Source: JAJDYQ01 sp963662865 (GTDB lineage Bacteria > Pseudomonadota > Gammaproteobacteria > JAJDYQ01). From it: a DNA stretch of 64,000 nucleotides. The position numbers were made by a program, and so were the translations under genes. The stretch is from contig OY759969.1 of NCBI GenBank assembly GCA_963662865.1, forward strand, positions 186,001 through 250,000, given 5' to 3'. The notes under the pieces are model-generated. The model ran no database searches. It saw only the letters and a list, made by a program, of their open reading frames with translations, and had not been told where the DNA came from. Positions 61,233 to 64,000 of this stretch are shown here, piece by piece. How positions within the stretch are numbered: position 1 is the first letter of the stretch; each line of letters begins with the position of its first letter.

Positions 61233-62984
61233 CTAATGCAGCGTGGTGGAGTTTATGCTCTCCAGCAAGTCATGGATGGCGGCGCTGTCACTCAGGCCTA
61301 AAATCTCATCCGCCAAACGGGTTACACGGGTAATATCCGTCTGGCTGATGATTTCCTTGACCTGCAACAGCGAGCTGGGCTGCATGCTGAATTCACGCAG
61401 TCCCATGCCCAGTAGCAGGCACGTGTATTGAGAATCACCGGCCATTTCACCGCACATGCTCACCGGAATGGAGACATCATTGGCCGTATCAAGAGTAATC
61501 TTGATAAGTCGTAAAATAGCCGGATGTAATGGATCGTACAAGTAACTAACACTATCGTCGACACGATCAATGGCCAGGGTGTACTGTATTAAATCATTGG
61601 TTCCGATAGACAAGAAATCACAATGCCGCGCAAAACTACTTGCCATTATAGCGGCAGCGGGGACTTCTATCATGACTCCAATGGGAACGTCTTTCGCATA
61701 CTTGACGCCCTGGTATCCAAGGCTGGCTTTGACAGAAGACATGTGATATTTTACCTGCTTTATTTCCTGAAGCGTAGTAATCATGGGAATCATAATGCGT
61801 ACATTATAGCCGTAAGCCGCCCTTAAAATAGCTTTAAGTTGTGTGTGAAACAGTTTATGGTCCTGCAGGCAGAGCCTGACGGCGCGCAGGCCTAATGCCG
61901 GATTGACCTGTAAAGGTGCGTCACTTCGGCCGCTATCAACTTGTTTGTCAGCACCGAGATCCAGTGTTCTGATAGTCACAGGCATACCTTTCATGCGACG
62001 TATGACGCTTCTATAAGCCTTGTACTGTTCTTCTTCATCTGGAAGATTTTCTCGGTTTATGAACATATATTCCGTTCGAAGCAGTCCTACGCCAGTGCAG
62101 CCAGACTTCTTCGCCAATCGGATGTCATCGGGTAGCTCAATGTTTGCCTGTAATTCTATGGTTTCCCCGTTAAGCGAAACGGCTTTTTGATCACACAGTT
62201 TATCCAGAGCTTTTTGTCGATTCCTGTAATCCTGTATCTTTTGCCGGTACCAGCGTTGTATATGACGATCAGGTGAGCTGATAACGGCATTATGCTCGCC
62301 ATCAATAATAATGGGTTCACCGCTTTCAAACAGATGCTGTGCCCTGTGTACGCCAAAAATTGCCGGTATATCAAGGCTGCGAGCCAGAATCGCTGTATGT
62401 GAAAGCGGGCCGCCGAACTCAGTTATAAAGCCTGCGATACCTCTTTGATGTATTGCGATGAGTTCAGCCGGACCGATATCGTCAATTACAAGAACCTGCC
62501 TGGACAAATCTTTAATCTTTGTGACCATGTCAGAGAGAGAAGCCTCTTGTAGTAACAGGCGCTGAATACGATTAACGATGTGCGTAATATCGTGACGACG
62601 GGCCTTTAAATATGTGTCATCAATATTCTCAAAGACCTGTAGAAGAGCATTATGTTGCTGTTTTAAGGCCCATTCGGCATTACAGGATTCTTTTGCAATA
62701 ATTTCCAGTGGAGTTTTATATAACGTCGGATCTTCCAGCATGAGTAACTGCGTATTGATAAGCGTACGTATATCGGCAGGTGATTCGCCGGGCAGGTCGC
62801 TGCTTATATCGATAAGGCGTTGTTTCGCGCTTTCAATGGCCTGATGATAGCGCTGCTGTTCTGCTGGAATTTTTTCAGACTGTAAATTTCGATAGGTAAT
62901 ATTGATATGTCCACGTGGCACAATTGTGGCAGTGCCGACGGCAATACGTCGAGAGACACCTGTCCCGTGAATGTGTGCCGACAT
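61233..62984 (-). CDS. ptsI: Phosphoenolpyruvate-protein phosphotransferase (enzyme I)
   Basis: 583-aa enzyme I without a GAF domain, so of the PtsI rather than PtsP type. The phosphorylated His is in FGGPLSHTAILARSLDIPAI; the PEP-binding barrel has GLLRTEYMFINRENLPDEEEQY, RTLDLGADKQ, MIPMITTLQEIKQ and SMCGEMAGD. It would phosphorylate the adjacent HPr protein. ATG at 62984 chosen; it starts 5 bases after the ptsH stop. No sugar-specific EIIB/EIIC is in the window. Confidence 0.93.
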   Translation of the reverse strand: MSAHIHGTGVSRRIAVGTATIVPRGHINITYRNLQSEKIPAEQQRYHQAIESAKQRLIDISSDLPGESPADIRTLINTQLLMLEDPTLYKTPLEIIAKESCNAEWALKQQHNALLQVFENIDDTYLKARRHDITHIVNRIQRLLLQEASLSDMVTKIKDLSRQVLVIDDIGPAELIAIHQRGIAGFITEFGGPLSHTAILARSLDIPAIFGVHRAQHLFESGEPIIIDGEHNAVISSPDRHIQRWYRQKIQDYRNRQKALDKLCDQKAVSLNGETIELQANIELPDDIRLAKKSGCTGVGLLRTEYMFINRENLPDEEEQYKAYRSVIRRMKGMPVTIRTLDLGADKQVDSGRSDAPLQVNPALGLRAVRLCLQDHKLFHTQLKAILRAAYGYNVRIMIPMITTLQEIKQVKYHMSSVKASLGYQGVKYAKDVPIGVMIEVPAAAIMASSFARHCDFLSIGTNDLIQYTLAIDRVDDSVSYLYDPLHPAILRLIKITLDTANDVSIPVSMCGEMAGDSQYTCLLLGMGLREFSMQPSSLLQVKEIISQTDITRVTRLADEILGLSDSAAIHDLLESINSTTLH

Positions 62985-62989
62985 ATCAA

Positions 62990-63262
62990 TTAAACCGTCT
63001 CGTCGAAGCCCGTAGTCACCAGTGCGCATAAGGCATCCAGGGCCTCGGCTTCGTCCCTGCCATCGGTACAGATAATAATCTCCGAGTCTTGAGATGCGGC
63101 CAGCATCATCACGCCCATGATACTTTTGCCGTCCACTTTTTTATCATCTGCTGATATATTGATTTTGGATTGAAATTGGTTAGCCAGCTTCACGAAGTTT
63201 GCCGAGGGACGAGCATGCAGGCCTTTGGAGTTGACGATAGTTACCGTGCGTGATGTCCCCAT
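62990..63262 (-). CDS. ptsH: HPr-family phosphocarrier protein
   Basis: 90 aa. His16 in SKGLHARPSANFVKLA is the phosphorylation site, and GKSIMGVMMLAA holds the Ser46-like position that HPr kinase modifies where present. Transfers phosphate from enzyme I to the EIIA-Ntr protein upstream. Followed by ptsI. Confidence 0.95.
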   Translation of the reverse strand: MGTSRTVTIVNSKGLHARPSANFVKLANQFQSKINISADDKKVDGKSIMGVMMLAASQDSEIIICTDGRDEAEALDALCALVTTGFDETV

Positions 63263-63283
63263 ATTCTTTATCGTTCCTAATAG

Positions 63284-63751
63284 TCAGGCGGCTGCGCTTT
63301 GTTGCCTGTGGTGGATAGTATTAAGAATATCCTGGGGAAGTTCAGCTTTACGGATTTTCCGGCATAACTCCGGGTCACTAAACAGCTCTGCCAGGTATGC
63401 CAGAATCTGCAGATGTTCTTTATCGGATTTTTCAGGAACAACAAGACAGAAGACGATGTCAACATATTCCTGATCCGGACTATCAAAATTTATTGGTCTT
63501 TGCAGGGTGAGCATGGCCGCAAAGGATTGTTGCAGACCCACAAGACGACAATGAGGCAAGGCAACGCCTGAACCCAATCCGGTGCTGCCCAGTCGCTCTC
63601 TCATAATCAGGTTATCAAATATCTGTTTCCGGTTATGACTTTCAATATCACATGAAAGCAGTTTGCTAAGCGTTTCCAGCACTTTTTTCTTGCTTCCCAG
63701 ATCAACATTGGAATTTGTACGTTCCTGGTTCAGTAAGCTAAAGATGTTCAT
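63284..63751 (-). CDS. ptsN: PTS EIIA-Ntr (PtsN)
   Basis: 155-aa nitrogen-PTS regulatory EIIA. The His acceptor is in GVALPHCRLVG, preceded by REXLGSTGLGSG-like sequence RERLGSTGLGSG. Controls potassium and nitrogen responses in proteobacteria. It lies 24 bases after hpf and 21 before ptsH; hprK and rapZ, often between ptsN and ptsH in related gene orders, are not present. Confidence 0.95.
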   Translation of the reverse strand: MNIFSLLNQERTNSNVDLGSKKKVLETLSKLLSCDIESHNRKQIFDNLIMRERLGSTGLGSGVALPHCRLVGLQQSFAAMLTLQRPINFDSPDQEYVDIVFCLVVPEKSDKEHLQILAYLAELFSDPELCRKIRKAELPQDILNTIHHRQQSAAA

Positions 63752-63775
63752 GGGCTTGAATATAAATTAAAGAAA

Positions 63776-64000
63776 TCAGACATCAGTGACCCGGGAAGGT
63801 TTAGGGGAGCGGTGTCTTTCTTGGGAATGCTTTTCCTTGTATTTCCTGATCTGACGCTCAAGTTTATCAACCAGAGAGTCAATAGCTGCGTACATATCTT
63901 CCTGTACGGAATCAGCAAACACATTGCTTCCATTCAATCGGACCGTTGCTTCGGCGCGATGCCGGTTTTTTTCGACGCTAAGAATAACGTGGGTGTTGGT
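63776..64000 (-). CDS. hpf: Ribosome hibernation promoting factor, 5' end outside the window
   Basis: The last 74 codons are visible: HVILSVEKNRHRAEATVRLNG, VFADSVQEDMYAAIDSLVDKLERQIRKYKEKHS and a short basic tail ending in a TGA at 63776-63778. This matches HPF/RaiA-type proteins that dimerise or silence 70S ribosomes; the N-terminus lies beyond base 64000. Usual partner of ptsN downstream of rpoN. Confidence 0.9.
   Translation of the reverse strand, partial: TNTHVILSVEKNRHRAEATVRLNGSNVFADSVQEDMYAAIDSLVDKLERQIRKYKEKHSQERHRSPKPSRVTDV

Overview
The window looks like a chromosomal stretch of a free-living or formerly free-living gammaproteobacterium. It carries lptE, holA, nadD, rsfS, maf, rng and yhdP in the usual gammaproteobacterial neighbourhood, an EF-P/EpmA/EpmB beta-lysylation set, parC/parE, a FimX-like type IV pilus regulator, and an hpf-ptsN-ptsH-ptsI-mgtE block. 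I cannot name a genus from sequence alone. Several genes are decaying or rearranged (agmatinase copy, NTF2-like gene, two transposase remnants, a frameshifted autotransporter), so the genome is under active rearrangement.

Layout. 1-2.1 kb: the 3' part of an IS481-type transposase runs into pyruvate kinase. 2.2-3.3 kb: a zinc-ribbon protein and a decayed, internally deleted copy of the agmatinase gene. 3.3-12.2 kb: an ECF11-type sigma factor and ChrR-type anti-sigma, divergent from an operon of two cyclopropane-synthase-like methyltransferases, a flavin amine-oxidase-like enzyme, DUF2878, DUF1295, DUF6134, DUF1365, a lipocalin and a broken NTF2-like gene. Two divergent promoters of the form (T/A)GATCC-N16-CGTAT(A/G)A can be read between sigma and operon. 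12.6-17.8 kb: intact agmatinase-family hydrolase with a TRAP transporter and a divergent LysR regulator. 18.1-22.3 kb: a Kef-type antiporter and a TVP38-flavoprotein fusion. 22.4-23.0 kb: a deleted transposase. 23.1-30.5 kb: a ten-gene Mrp/Mbh-type cation antiporter operon with three large antiporter-like subunits. 30.6-33.2 kb: epmA, efp, epmB. 33.3-35.4 kb: FimX-like protein. 35.5-42.7 kb: DUF1015, parC, murB, parE and a CNP1-like protein. 42.9-48.6 kb: a GC-rich Calx-beta autotransporter broken into three frames, preceded by about 20 copies of a 5-bp repeat. 48.75-48.88 kb: a second transposon end. 49-59.7 kb: lptE-holA-methyltransferase-proA-nadD-rsfS-maf-rng-yhdP. 59.8-64 kb (minus strand): hpf, ptsN, ptsH, ptsI, mgtE.

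How it works together. The sigma/anti-sigma pair probably senses singlet-oxygen-type stress and switches on membrane-lipid modification, possibly furan or cyclopropane fatty acids. The whole unit lies between direct repeats of the agmatinase 3' region. The Mrp-type operon and Kef antiporter point to sodium/proton/potassium control. The most unusual region is the autotransporter: a consensus-SD leader ORF reads through the pentamer repeat and stops on an ATGA, and an exact 8-bp tandem duplication accounts for one of the two downstream frame breaks. It looks like a switchable or recently inactivated surface protein.
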